The notes beneath the pieces were generated by a model. It had not been told where the DNA came from. It made no database searches and worked only from the letters and a program-made list of their open reading frames with translations. Positions 49,801 to 62,600 of a stretch of DNA of 64,000 nucleotides are shown piece by piece. The translations under genes and the position numbers were made by a program. Source of the stretch: Byssochlamys sp. IMV 00236 (lineage: Eukaryota > Ascomycota > Eurotiomycetes > Eurotiales > Thermoascaceae); the NCBI GenBank assembly GCA_001931875.2, contig MSJH02000815.1:62001-126000 (forward strand), written 5' to 3'. The first letter of the stretch is position 1. Each line of letters opens with the position of its first letter.

Positions 49801-50500
49801 TTGCATAAAAAATATAAGACTAAATAATCCTATTATTATTAAATTCTTTATCTTAATTTAGCTCTATATAAGTTTATTTAAAATAGTATAGAAAAGCTCT
49901 AGCGGTTTAGTTTAAATATTAAGTTAGAATATAAAAGCAATTTATTATATTCTATCCCTAATAATGCAGATTATTAAGTAAGTCTAATAATTAATCTTTA
50001 AACCTATTCTAGGTTAGTATCTAGAAATTAGGATCCTTTTACTAATAGATCTAAGATTAAGTAAATTCTTTATTTAATAAGGCTGCAGTATAAATAACCT
50101 TCTTATCTTTTATTTTAAATAATAAAGTGTTATAGGCCAGATATTTATCTATATACTAATACTATTAATAATAAGTATTAAGTATAATAGCTCTATACCT
50201 TTATAGTTTAGGCAGCTTAAGCCTTAATTACTTATTAATATAGGTAGCAGCAAGAAGCTATAAAAGATCTCTCTTTATTAATAGATTATCTTCTATTTAG
50301 AATTAATCCCTCTTTAAGCCTATTAGAGTATCTCCTAGGATTTATAAGCTAGCTTTAGTAATTAGTTACTGCGAGCTAGGTTTAATAATCTTTAAACCCT
50401 TTAAAATATATACTATAGGCTAAAAGCTAAGACCCTTATCCCCTAAGTTATAGGATATATTAGTATAGCTATTTATATTGCTAAGTTAAGTAATTTAAAC
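43848..50500 (-). pseudogene. Element E gag-pol, RIP-inactivated
   Basis: Read on the minus strand. Reverse transcriptase is clear at about 48,560 down to 48,315: LNLRDAYY, then a segment ending FNLYNTSTTF, where the family has FGLTNAP, then YLDN at 48344-48333, where it has YLDD. Gag should occupy about 50.4-49.5 kb, and RNase H and integrase should lie below 48 kb; I can place these only by order. Changes at motif residues are the RIP type. Confidence 0.75.
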
Positions 50501-50932
50501 TATAAAGAATAGGGGTTCCTAGAGATTATTAGTAAATTACTTTATTAATAATTATAGTAAGAGAAATAATAGCTTTATATACCTAGCTTAAAGAAGGATT
50601 TACTAGTAAGATAAAGGGTTAACTATTATAATAAAGAGTCTAACTATTATAAAAAAAGGTTTATATTAGAGGGTTTTAGTAATAAAGAATTTATATAAAT
50701 AAGGAAATAATAGGGTATATATTATATTAGAATAGATTACTAGCCTCTAGTAAAATAATAATCTAGAGCCTATTTATATTCTAAATCTTAAGTACTTCTT
50801 AGCTTTATCTTATATAAATCCTAAAAGCGGGGAGAGCGGGGTTTAACTAATTATCTCGGTATTATATTCAGATTTGGGGCTTTACTGCAGTCCTGTAAGC
50901 TTATACCCTAGTGAGAAGCTAGGGGCATAATA
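50501..50932 (-). repeat. Element E 5' LTR (432 bp, right copy)
   Basis: Same length as the left copy. It is less mutated toward its right end, keeping AGCGGGGAGAGCGGGG near 50,826 where the left copy is AT-rich. Confidence 0.9.
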
Positions 50933-50937
50933 AAAAT

Positions 50938-53486
50938 AAGCAGATATATTATTAGTATAGGGTAAAGAATATAAATTATAGATATATAATATTTTAAATA
51001 AATATACTAATCTTTTTTATAAAGGCCTTAGCATATTTAATAATAAGATTAATATATTAATATATTTTTGCAATAAAAATAATATTAAAGGGTTAAAATA
51101 GGCGTTATTTTACCTCTCCTTAAGAGATTATAAAGTTATAGACTTTATCCTTAATCTATTAGTTGCTAAAGAGTAGATAGAATATATCCCTTTAATATAG
51201 AAGATATTAGCTATATTACTAGTATTTATTATATAGAATAAAAATAAGCTATAGATAATTATTAACCTATAGTATATTAATAAAAAACTTATTTTAAATA
51301 TATATCTATTACTAAAATAAGATAATATTCTTATTAAATATAGGGGCGCTATTATATTTTTATTATTTAATATTACTAAAGGATTCTTTTAACAGTTAAT
51401 ATAATTATCTAATTATTAGAAAATAGCATTTATTACCTCTTATAAGGGCCTTAAATAATTAATAATAATATTAATAGGCCTATTAATAACTCTAGGCTTT
51501 TTCTAATACTATATAAAAAAATTATTATTATAATATTTATAAGATTTTATCTTAATATATATTAATAATATTATTATATATAGCTAGTTAAAGAAATAGC
51601 ACCTATAATATCTTAATAAGGTATTTACTATATTAGAGAAATTGGGTATTTCCTTATTTATAGTAAAATATTACTTTATATATTTTTTAATATTAATATT
51701 AGGATACTATATATCTTATCTCAGTATAATTATTTAAGAAGAAAAGATATAAGCTATATATTAAATAATATTCCCTATAATATTATAGCAACTTAAGATA
51801 AGACTAGCCTTTATAAATTATTATTAAAAGTTTATTTTATATTTTTTAATAATTATAAGGCTATTTAATATATTTAAGATAAGAGGTCTTATAAGATCTT
51901 TAAAGAGTAAATAAATATATTAATAATTTATAGCTAAGGCAATAATTAAGGGAATATTAAATATAATAGAAGAAGCTAAATATATATAGCAGTTTCTAAA
52001 AAATTATATTATATTAGCTTCTATATTAATATACTTAGATTTTATTAAACTATTCTTACTCTATATTAATAGAAGTAAGAAATAGGGCTATAATACTATA
52101 ATATACTAGATAGGAGATAATAATATTAAATATCTAGTCTTATTCTTATTAAAAGAGTTTATTAAAGCTAAATAAAATTATTAGTCTATAGAGTTAGAAT
52201 ATAATATACTAGTTTAAGTATTATTTAAGCTATTCTAATATTTTAATTTAAGACTATTTATAGTAGTAATAGATTATACTATATTAGTAGATACTCTCTA
52301 AGGATAAAATCTAATATAATAAAATTATAGACTTAATAATTAAGTATTTTATTTAGCTAAATTTCTTCTTTATATAACTATTAAATATTATAAAGGGTAT
52401 ATTTATTTTAATATTAATAGGCTATCTTATATTCTTAGCTATAAGAATCTTATATAAAATAAATAATAGATATTATATTAAGTTCTTATAAATATAATAG
52501 ATATATTTATAAGAATAGTTATATCTATTATAATATTATTAGGGCTAAATAATAGCCTTATAAAATATATTAAAGAGAATATTATTAAGAATACTATATT
52601 TTATATTATTATATAAAAGATTAATAAATAATTAGTAGTATTAGATAATACCTTATACTATTTATTTTTTATAAAAGATAATATATTATATAATATATAG
52701 AAGGAACTATATTACCTATATATTCTTTATATATTATATAAGGAAATATTTAAAATTATATATAATAGCTTAGGCTATCTAGACCTTAAATAGAGTTATT
52801 CTCTATTAAAAAACAACTTCTTCCTTCTTAAAGGATATATAGAGCTAGCAGATTATATCTTATTATACTTAATTTATTAGGTAATAAAGCGCTATATATA
52901 TAAGGAATATAGTTTATATTAATCTATTCTTATATTATTAGTATTACTTAAAATCTAGGCTATAGATTTTATTATAAGACTATTTAAAAATTAAGAATAT
53001 AATACTATTTTAATTATAACAGATAAATTCTTATAGTATATATAATTTATCTTAAGTTATAAGTTATAAGGCATAATAAAATAAATATAGGTATTATTTA
53101 TTATAATTATTAAAGATTAGAATTTATCTAAAGCTATTATTTCTAACTAAGATATATAGTTTATAAATACTTTTTAGCAGGAGATATTTAAGATATATTA
53201 TATAAAGTTTAAAATAACTATAGTATATTATCTTAATGCTAATAGTTAGTTAGAAAGAACTAATATTATAATAGAGATAATATTATGCTATCTTTTAATT
53301 AGATAATATAAGGCAGCTTAAGCTATAATATTACTTAATATTAAACAGGCTAGTAATATATTATCTAATAAATCTATTAGAATATTATTATTTAAGATTC
53401 TATATAATATTTATTCTTATATTCTACTAAATCTAATTAATATTAATAATAACTTTATTACTATATAAGAATAGATTTATTATAGT
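50938..53486 (+). pseudogene. Element D pol, RIP-inactivated
   Basis: The continuation of D after the E insertion. Reverse transcriptase lies at about 51,250-51,600 with the signature TKGFF and the catalytic YIDD reading YINN at 51558-51569. RNase H is not clearly placed. Integrase lies at about 52.75-53.45 kb and includes a readable TDKFL and a SQLERTN segment. D stops being recognisable near 53.49 kb, where element F starts; the rest of D should lie beyond F, outside the window. The C-terminal limit is uncertain by about 200 bases. Confidence 0.7.
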
Positions 53487-53496
53487 ACTAGCGTAG

Positions 53497-53524
53497 GAGA
53501 TTATATAAGGAGTTATATAATCTC
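53497..53524. repeat. Perfect 12-bp inverted repeat at the D/F junction
   Basis: GAGATTATATAA and TTATATAATCTC are separated by GGAG. It lies where F's 5' LTR should begin. It could be an LTR regulatory hairpin or a chance product of AT-rich sequence, but 12 perfect pairs ending in GAGA/TCTC make chance less likely. Confidence 0.55.
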
Positions 53525-53699
53525 GCAAAGATATCTTTAGCGTATAGCTTAATCTAAATTTAAGCTCTTTAAGCTATATCTTATTTACTAAGCCTGCCTA
53601 TAATAGCCTATTCTAGTCTGAATTAGCTAAATAGAGATCCTATAGCTAGTCCTAGTATTAACTACCTTATTCTATTTATTTTAACCTGCTCCTCGAGCC

Positions 53700-55726
53700 T
53701 ATACCTTAATACTATATAGCTTTTATCTAAGAGTTAATATTATTAATAATACCTGTCCTAATTCTTCTGTTCCTGCTAATAATTTTAGAAGAGTTTATTA
53801 AGTATATTATTACTAGCTATAGGCTAGAATAGTATAATTATTATTGCCTAGTATATAAATATATTAGTAAGGCTAAGACTGCTATAAATAAGATAAATTA
53901 TTAAGCTAAAATATATTTTTAAAAGCTTTAGTAAAAATTTGCCGTTATTTAATAAAGACTTAAATAAGAAGTTGCTGAATTTAAGACTATTTAGTAATAT
54001 TAGAAGACCTAGCTTTAGAAAAAAGAATAGTAGTATATTTAGGCTATTTTTAAGAGGGATTAAGCTTATTATATAATTATACCCACTATAAATATACTTC
54101 TATTTATATTTAAACCTAAGCCTAATATTAAGAGGCCTACAGCTATTCTAATAAGAATATCTAAGATATTTATTATTATACCTTCTTCTGCCCTTAGATT
54201 TTTAGAGAAACTCCTTAATTTAGATAAGTTTAAAAGCAATTAAAAAGACCTTTAGTACTTTATAGCCTAGATCTAAGGGAAGATAATAATTAACTGAGAC
54301 TAATTCCTAACTCCCCAGAGTTATATAGCTTATATAACTAATTATTTAAAGGATATATTCTATACCTAAATATTACTATATATTAGAGATAGAACTTGTA
54401 TTTTTAGCAATTATTAAAAGATTCTAAATATTTTAGAGCATATATTTAATAATCCTAATTATATAAATAATATATATAGTAAATTATTTAACCTCTATTA
54501 AATTAATAAGGAATTTAAAATTTTTTTTACTAAGTTTTAGTACCTAGCGCTAGAAGGAGAAATACTTAAAGGAATATTATCTACCCTATTTAAGTAAGCT
54601 ATTAGTTAAGAATTTTAAAAAATATTATTATATAGTTAACCCCTAAGTTATAAGTATTATTAATTTATTAAATTTTTATAAGACCTTAAAAACTATTACT
54701 ATTAGTATACTATAAACTAGTCCCTTATTATAAAGACTTATACCGCCATTTTAAAACCTATTTAGTATACTTAGCCTCTTTTACCTATTTTAAGTCTTGC
54801 CCTGGCTATAAGATATAATAATTAGCCTTAGAGAAGCCCTGTATAAAAGAGTAAATTAGCCCTAGCATAGTTATATAATTTAATAGATTTAAATATTTCT
54901 AGATATCTAGGCGAGAGAGAATATAGTTTATTATACTATAAAACTAATACCTGTTTTTATTATAGCTCTTTAAAATATTATATTAAAGACTGTCTATATT
55001 TAGATAACTGCTAGAAGATCTAGACTATAGCTATATATAAACTTTATCCTTAAACTCTTTAGGCAATCTAGTTCTTAGACTTATATAATCTATTTCTTAG
55101 CTAGTCTTTAATAAAAGGAGTAAGCTTAGAATAAGTCGCGGCTAGGCTTAAGAACTATATATTATCTAAATCTTCGCTACCGCCGTTTATAGAATTAACC
55201 TTAAGGAATATTTATAATAATTAAAATTAATAATACTGCTTATAATATTAAAAAGGAAAAAGGAGAAAATCTGCCTACTGATTTATACCCTGCTTAATAT
55301 TAAAGCTAAAGAATAAAGATTTATAGACTAAGAATAGGCTGAAGACTAGGAGTTAGAGCTTATCCCCTTAAAGAGCCTAATTACCCTATATATATTTAAT
55401 AGAAGAGAACTAAAAAATAGGAAGATTATATATTATATCTAGATAAACATAAGAATTAAGGATTATTTTAAGAAAAATGCTAAGTTCTATATTATCTAAC
55501 TGGCGCACTATCTTATTATTTTAGGACTTCCTTAATTAAAGTATTATAACCCGCATCTATAATTTACTATTTATAATATTGCTTTTAATAGTAATTATTA
55601 TTAAAAGAATTATAATATACCTCTAAAGCTAATTAAAATATTTACCCTATATAATATTTTTTTAAAGGCTTTACCCTAATACCTGCCCCTAAGACTTAGA
55701 GGACTAGAAGAGAGAAATATAGCCTT
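53700..55726 (+). pseudogene. Element F gag and start of protease, RIP-inactivated
   Basis: A Gln/Lys-rich coiled-coil-like N-terminal part (about 53.88-54.06 kb) is followed by a capsid domain (about 54.2-54.7 kb) with NKEFK and similar family segments. A CCHC zinc knuckle lies at 54952-54993: the Cys-x2-Cys-x4-His-x4-Cys spacing is exact over 14 codons, but the second Cys and the His now read Tyr, both by RIP-type transitions. Protease should follow at 55.1-55.7 kb but I see no clear motif. It is interrupted at 55735 by G. Confidence 0.75.
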
Positions 55727-55735
55727 TATTTCTCT
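55727..55735. other. Target-site duplication of element G, left copy
   Basis: TATTTCTCT, identical to 62720-62728 on the other side of G. Confidence 0.85.
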
Positions 55736-55797
55736 CGGGATGTAGCTCGGCCCAGCCGGGGCTGAGCTCAGCCTACCTGAAAAGCTCAGCCCACCCA
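55736..55797 (+). repeat. Element G left terminal inverted repeat
   Basis: It begins CGGGATGTAGCTCGGCCC and contains AGCTCAGCCYACC twice. It aligns with the reverse complement of 62658-62719. The outermost 11 bases match poorly; most other differences are transitions. Confidence 0.85.
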
Positions 55798-57570
55798 AGA
55801 AAAATCTAGGTTCAGCTCAGACACTAAGTTAGTTTCAGTATAGCGTTTGGGTGGGCTTAGTATATATACAGCTTATGTAATTTATAATAAAGTTTTTATA
55901 TTATATTGCAGTAAACTATATTTATTAGGAACTATATATAATATATGTTCTGTACTATATCACAATATATATTAAGCATAGGTTAGAGCAATGCTGGGAT
56001 GTATATAGGAAGCTAGAACTGATATTATTCTATACAGTTTATTAAGGCGGTATATATAAAGGCAGTTGTTAAGCATATGCTAAAGTAATATTAAAATCCT
56101 GTTATATAAAAATTTGTATTATTTATATTATCTTTAACCTCCCTAATAATACCTTCGCCCTGCCTTTATAGCACTATAATTTACCCTCTTATATTACTGC
56201 TGTATAACTATAAAAATACTGCTATATTTAAAAGAACTTCTTATTTGTAATATAGTTTTATCAGTAGATAATTTGATGAACTATAGGTATTATTATAGTA
56301 AGTATATTTTTACTTAATATTAAGCATATACTAAATAAAAATAGGCCTAGTTCCTAACCTAAATCTAATATAGATCTTAGACTTATACACTACAGCTAAG
56401 TAGGAAAATAAAAAATCTAATAAGTAGATATTGCGCATATGCTAAAAGCGCGCTAAATATAGATAGTGCCTGCAATTATTGCTAAAAAAAACACCTATAT
56501 ATTAACCCCTAGGTTTTCTATCTTAAATATAAACAAGAATATATAAGTCCTTTCTTTAAAATCAACTAAGCATATATTAAGCTTTTATAGTTGCTGGGTA
56601 TAGATAAATGCAGATAGCCTGCTTATATGCGGCAAGGTTATTAATTCGCAGCCTATTATAAGTCTAATATAAGTTCTATATATATATAATATACTAATAG
56701 TTGAAGTTATGATGCTATATAAGGACTGCACACCTGGGGGTAAATATATTATTATCCTTAGTATATACTAGATATATGCTAATCTACTATAGCATCAAAT
56801 TGTAGTATAGAGACTAATAATATAATTATAGATAAAAAGATAATTAGGCTGCAATAAGTTTAGGATCTATTCTGTATATATTAAAGCTATACTAATAATA
56901 TATAATATATTAATTAAATATGTTTTACTTAGCAAGTAGTAAGACGCTGATTTTATTTATAAACTATAGTAAGTCTTAGGTATATGCAAAGCTTATATTA
57001 AGCTAATATTTCTTCTAGTGCAGGAAGTATGCTAATTAAGGATATTGCTATATCTTATAAAAAAATAGCTTGCATTAATAATAAGTTCAGAAACAGCTAT
57101 AAAAGCTAGTTTTATTAAAGAGTAAGTTTAGTATATACTAATATATAAATAGGATCTATATGCTATCTTCTTTGCTATTTATATTGCTATTTATATTGTT
57201 ATTTATATATAATTTATAACTCTTAGCAGGCTTTTTAGATATATTTAGTATATACCCAATATTAACTTTAACTAATCTTGGCCTTTATTCTAGCGTCCTA
57301 TATCTTTATTAACCCTATCTTATAAGCGCGCAGTAAATATACCCCTACCTGCGTTATATATATGCTAACCTTATATAGATTAGAAATATCCTATTACTAT
57401 AAAATAATAATAATAGAAATAATAATAAGTAGCCTTCTGATTTATCCTATATATATATTAAACTAGATTATAATATAAGTCTTACCTTAACTCTATTAAA
57501 GTGTAGATAGTCTATATTTTATAGTAAATATATAAATAGATATGCTGCCGATAAGGAAACACTAACTAAA
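55798..57570. other. Element G left interior, no feature identified
   Basis: AT-rich, with many CA and TG steps and several copies of the AGCATATGCT-like palindrome (near 56072, 56323, 56435, 56771). No recognisable coding motif on either strand. Confidence 0.45.
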
Positions 57571-57790
57571 TTAAAGTATAGCTGTGCTTATAATTATAGC
57601 TATAGATATCCTTATAGCACTAGTAGCCGCAGTGCTAAATCTACTAATAAGTTTTTCCTTTTTATATATAGAGTATATATTAAGTTTATATCTATAAGTT
57701 ATAATTTCCTCTTCTGAGGATAAGTTTTTAGAGGCCTTAAATATATAAATATTTAAGCCCAGCTCTCCCCTGAGCATATACTTAATACTA

Positions 57791-57883
57791 AACTTTAGTT
57801 TAATGCTAAGCTCTTATGCTTAAAGATTATTAATGCTGAACTTTGGTTTAATGCTAAGTTCTTATACTTAAAGACTATTTTTC
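57791..57883. repeat. Two tandem 48-bp units in element G
   Basis: The units start at 57791 (AACTTTAGTTTAATGCTAAG) and 57839 (AACTTTGGTTTAATGCTAAG) and differ only by transitions. The period equals 16 codons. Confidence 0.85.
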
Positions 57884-58290
57884 TATATCTTTAAATAATT
57901 GCAATATAATATTCTTTATTTTTTTATTTATTCTTATTATAGGGGAAAAGGAAATATATATATATATTTACTATATAACTATAGCTATATAGATATATAT
58001 ATTTATTATATAAACTGCTGTAATAATTCTTCTCTTTCTTACTTAAATTCTTATTGCCTTTACTCTATTATTTCTCTTGATTAAATAATAAAATTAGTCT
58101 CTGCTATTTCTTCTAATAAGGGTCCTCTATTATAATATATATAAGCTCTATTCTGTCCGGAATCTATATTTAATTCCTGGACAATATATGCTAGATATAG
58201 AGTTAGTATATGCTTTAGATTAAAACTAGCAGAGCTATCTAAATCTAATAAAAAGGTTTAAACCCTTCTAGGTATTAGGACAGTATTAAA

Positions 58291-59266
58291 TTGAACTTAG
58301 CCTTAAATATGACTGGAACCTCTAGATCTACCTTTTTCTTAACCTTTGTTTAATATATACTCTTCACTTAATCTGCGTTAAGAAATGTGATCTAAGTTTA
58401 ATTCTTCAGAGCTTGGCTTAGTCTATTTAGTCTTAGATTGAACCTGGCTCTAATAACAACCGGAACCTCTAGATTAACCCCTTTCTTAACCTCTATTCGG
58501 CATATACTCTGTACTTAATCTGTATTAAGAATGATAATCTAAGTCTGATTCTTCAAAGCTTAGCTCAGTCTGCTTAATCCTAGATTAAACCTGGCTCTGA
58601 TGATAACCAGAACCTCTAGGTTAATCTCTTTCTTAATCTCTATTTAGTATATGCTCTGCACTTAATCTGTGTTAAGAATGATAATCTGAGTCTGATTCTT
58701 TAGAGCTTAGCTCAGTCTGCTTAGTCCTAGATTAAACCTGGCTCTGACAATAACTAGAACCTCTAGGTTGACCCCTTCCTTGACCTCTGTTCAGCATATG
58801 CTCTGCACTTAATCTGTGTTAAGAAATATGATCTAAGTCTAATTCTTTAGAGCTTGGCTCAGTCTGCTTAGTCCTAGATTGAACCTGGCTCTAATAACGA
58901 TTAGAACCTCTAGGTCAATCCCTTCCTCAACCTCTTTCTTAACCTCTATTCAGTATATGCTCTGCACTTAATCTATATTAAGAATAACAATCTGAGTCTG
59001 ATTCTTCAGAGCTTGGCTTAGTCTGCTCAGTCCTAGATTAAACCTGGCTCTGACAACGACCAGAACCTCTAGGTTAACCTCTTTCTTAACCTCTATTTAG
59101 TATATGCTCTGCACTTAATCTGCATTAAGAATGACGATTTAAGTCTAATTCTTTAGAGCTTGGCTTAGTCTGCTCAGTCCTAGATTAAATCTGGCTTTGA
59201 TAATAATTGGAACCTCTAGGTTAACCCCTTTCTTAACCTCTGCTTAGTATATGCTCTATAGATATT
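58291..59266. repeat. Tandem array of 147-bp units in element G
   Basis: The landmark RGAACCTCTAG recurs at 58315, 58462, 58609, 58756, 58903, 59062 and 59209, giving periods of 147, 147, 147, 147, 159 and 147 bp, with partial units at both ends. The 159-bp unit carries an extra CTCTTTCTTAAC-like 12 bases. Units are highly similar and differ nearly always by transitions. Each contains one AGCATATGCT-like palindrome. Confidence 0.95.
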
Positions 59267-59600
59267 TTATCTCTAGCCGGTATATGTTCAATAGAAGGTT
59301 TAGATAAGAATATTGAAATAATCTTAAAATCAGCATTTTTATCAGAAGATCGATTATTACTATTATCTAAAGGTGTATTATAAAGATTATTAAGATTAAA
59401 TAGTAAATGAGATTGATTTATTTAATAATTAGCAGCTCTTCAATTCTATTAGTCTAAAAGATATATTTAATATATGTTTAAAAATATATTAAACTTTTAT
59501 CTTACTATTTCTCTATATCTATTGGGAGATCTATATAATATCACTATAATTTTGCCATATATTATTAATATTATAGCTAAAAAGCTCTTATTATTTAGTA

Positions 59601-62600
59601 ATATCTTTTATATATTATTATAGACTAAATATAAATTAGCCTTATTAGTATTTAATCTATACTAGATAGATATTAAGTATATGCTAAGTATAGATGTACC
59701 ATTAAATAGCCCTTAGTAAAGATAGGTTTCTCCCTATATTATAATTATCTTAGAAATGACTACTTTCAGATAATCTAATATATTTTTGAGCATAACTCTA
59801 CTATTTAAAAGGGATTTTTAATATTTCCCATAATAATATAGTAAGAATTTATAGTTTTATTTTGCTTTAAAGCTATTTTTTAGTATCTAAATATTCCTTA
59901 CCCTATTAATATATAGTTTAAAAGATTTCTTAGTAAGAATATAGATCCTATAGATGTTTTAATTAATAGATAAGGGGATAAGATCTTTTAAACTTTTTAT
60001 AGAAATTGCGTTTAATATATATTTAGTAGAAGATAAGTATATACTTAAGATATTCTTGCTAGTTAAGGGAAGGATAAATAAAATGTAAATAGTTACTAAA
60101 GCCTAAATATACTTAGTATATACTCTATATCTATTGAGATAATATTAACCAGGTGCTTATTTCTTATATATATCTATAATAACAGTCTGTATCCCTTCTC
60201 TATTTAAAATATATGCCTATTAAATATGTTAATATATAGCTTATAATAATATTTAAAATAGTAATTTAAATATTTGAAAATATATGTAATAAGTTTATAG
60301 AGAGATAAAAGCATAGTAATAGATATTAATCCCTAATATAAAGTTAGCATATGTTAAACGCATAATAAGGAGAAGTTAAATATATGTCTAGCTTTAGAAT
60401 TCCAGCTTAAGATTGAAAAAATATTTATATTTCTAAGTACTATCTTATAAGCTAAATCTATTTTAAGATATTTAGCTTTTATAAATGCTTTTGCTTAAGT
60501 ATTTGTACAATAAATAATAATATATTCTCTAGTTTTACTAATATTAACTGCATAAATCTATTATTTGTTACTTTCTCTGTGTTGGTTAAACTTATATTCT
60601 CGCATAACCCCTATATAGTATTAATATATATAAAATATATAGTAAGAATAGATTCTAACTAGCAATATCTGAACTAAATAGGTATTACAGAAGTTTTTAT
60701 TTTCAAATTAAATAAGCAATTTTATCCTTAATATTTAAAGAAGCTCTAATTAAATTTAAAGCTTAACCTTAATACTTTTGTTTAAATATATATACTTCAG
60801 GAGATATTAAGAATTTATCTATAAGTATCTGGTCAGTATATGCAGAATGTAGGCTTAAGGTATATATAATATATGCGCAGTTATAGTAAGAATATTTCTT
60901 TAGTTAATTAGATCTGTAAGTTCTTAAATAAAATCTTAACTTAACTTAGTTGGTAATAAAGGAAAATATATATAATCTTCTCAATAAATAAAAAGGATAA
61001 AAGGAAAATAATCCTAATTATAAAGAACAAAAATATTAATTAAAATATTATATTCTTTATATAGGACTTTAGATATACCTTAAGGGTAGTTGAATCCTAG
61101 ACCTATAGTCAGCATATGCCTAATATATATAGAGCAAATACCTACCGCAAGTTATGCGCCTTAAAGTAGTATAGTTAATATAGGTATAAATAGATTAAAT
61201 AGGAGTATTAGTATTATATATCCTATAAGCTACTAAAGTATATAGATAAGGTATATAAATTTGAGCTATATATATAAAGATAGCTTGTGCAGTATACTAT
61301 AATTCGAAATCATTTACTAACGGGCAATTAATGAAGGTAACTAGTGGCTAAGGATATATTTAGTATATGCTAAGATTAAATATAGAGTTAAACTTACTTT
61401 ATACTGTTCAAAGATTACTGGAGTTTAATTTAAATATATTTATATTTTATTTTCTGGATGAAAATAATGCCCTGTTGATTATTAATTCCAAAAATAAAAA
61501 AATCTATTATACTAATTTTTAATTTCTCTTTTAAGAAATTTACTAACAGAAGTAGTATTAGATGTATAGCCTGCTTTTTTATAAAATGTTTTAAAGATAT
61601 TTAGTTTAATATAGCTATATTTATAGCGTTATCTGAGTATATGCTCTAGTATATACTTGCAATGTTTAATACCGCTGCATTTATATGCCTAATAGTATAC
61701 TTTATTTTAAATTTTGTCCTTTTTATCCTTTCGAAGAAGTGGGAGAGATAGGGTCTTATAATTGCCTTAAGTATAAAGCCTAAACTGGATCTAAGCTATA
61801 TTTAGCATATGCTCATAATATATTAAACATCTGCTTAAGATAAGGTATAGATATACCTTTAATGAAAGTTGTTAAAATATTTGATGGATATTTGTACTAA
61901 AACAGTTATAAGGCAAAGGATTTTTTTAGTAGATAAAATGCAAGATATTATTAAAATAAGTTATTAGATATTCAGGAATAGATAACTTATTCTGAATATT
62001 ATTAATTATAATCTTAGAGATATTACTGCAGCTAATAATAATACCTATAAGAGAAATAGCCTCCTAGATATGTTTAGTATATGCCCCGCTAGAACTTATA
62101 TAAAAAGAATATATTTAATTAAGTCCTATATAAAGAGGAAATTTAGGATATATCTTAAATTTTTTATCTTTGCTTTTTATATGGGAATAGATATTGCTTT
62201 AATTATTTATTATATCTTTAAACTAGTTTAAGTGTGCTTTATAAAGGTTATAGTTCTGCATAAGTTTGCTTTATAATAAGTTAGTATCTAGTTTAAATAT
62301 AATAGATATTAAATATATATTCAGCATCTGCTAGGCCTCTATAAGAATTATATTAATATATCTGGACAGGAATATTGTGCAGCTATTAACTAAGAATATT
62401 ATTAATTTGGCTATCAGTTATAGTTACTTGGTTCTCGGCTATTTTTAGGTATTTGGGGAAAAAGTAATAGTACTTAGCTTTGTATTAGCTATTGTATATA
62501 TATATATTATAAATTCTAAAGAGTTTTATTGTGTGAATATTATTATTAATCCTTAGGTAGGCTAATCTTATATTAATTACGCAATTGGCTTATGCCGAGC

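Larger units (their letters stand above)
43416..50932 (-). mobile_element. Element E, Ty3/Gypsy retrotransposon on the minus strand (7.5 kb)
   Basis: The LTRs are 432 bp each (43416-43847 and 50501-50932). An exact AAAAT duplication flanks the element (43411-43415 and 50933-50937). A pyrimidine run TTCCCCCCCTTTTT starts three bases inside the left LTR, which is a polypurine tract on the minus strand and so sets the orientation. It is inserted in element D, 25 bases after the end of B. Confidence 0.9.
57571..59600 (-). pseudogene. Possible decayed coding region of element G with in-frame repeats
   Basis: One minus-strand frame runs through this region. It includes a 68-codon open stretch (57777 down to 57571), the 48-bp repeat (16 codons), and the whole 147-bp array (49 codons per unit, one unit with a 12-base insertion). 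All three lengths are multiples of three, which is expected if the repeats were coding. Each unit contains a Ser/Glu-rich part (readable as EPSS plus acidic residues), a segment like AEHML, and a Gly-Arg-Pro part. Stops in the frame are mostly TAA and TAG. However, stop density in this frame upstream (59.2-62.6 kb) is about one in ten codons, no lower than AT content alone predicts, so I cannot claim one long gene. Confidence 0.4.

Noticed and set aside
57899..58084. 61-codon plus-strand open frame in element G
   Set aside because: A low-complexity Tyr/Ile translation of AT-rich sequence, antisense to the more plausible minus-strand frame.
58291..59266. CRISPR array or satellite centromere repeat
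   Set aside because: The units are directly tandem with no spacers, only seven copies are present, and they sit inside a defined transposon.
59200..62600. One very long minus-strand gene spanning all of element G
   Set aside because: Reading one frame gives plausible-looking peptide stretches, but I count about 111 stops in 1,140 codons, the rate expected from AT content alone, and other frames look similar.
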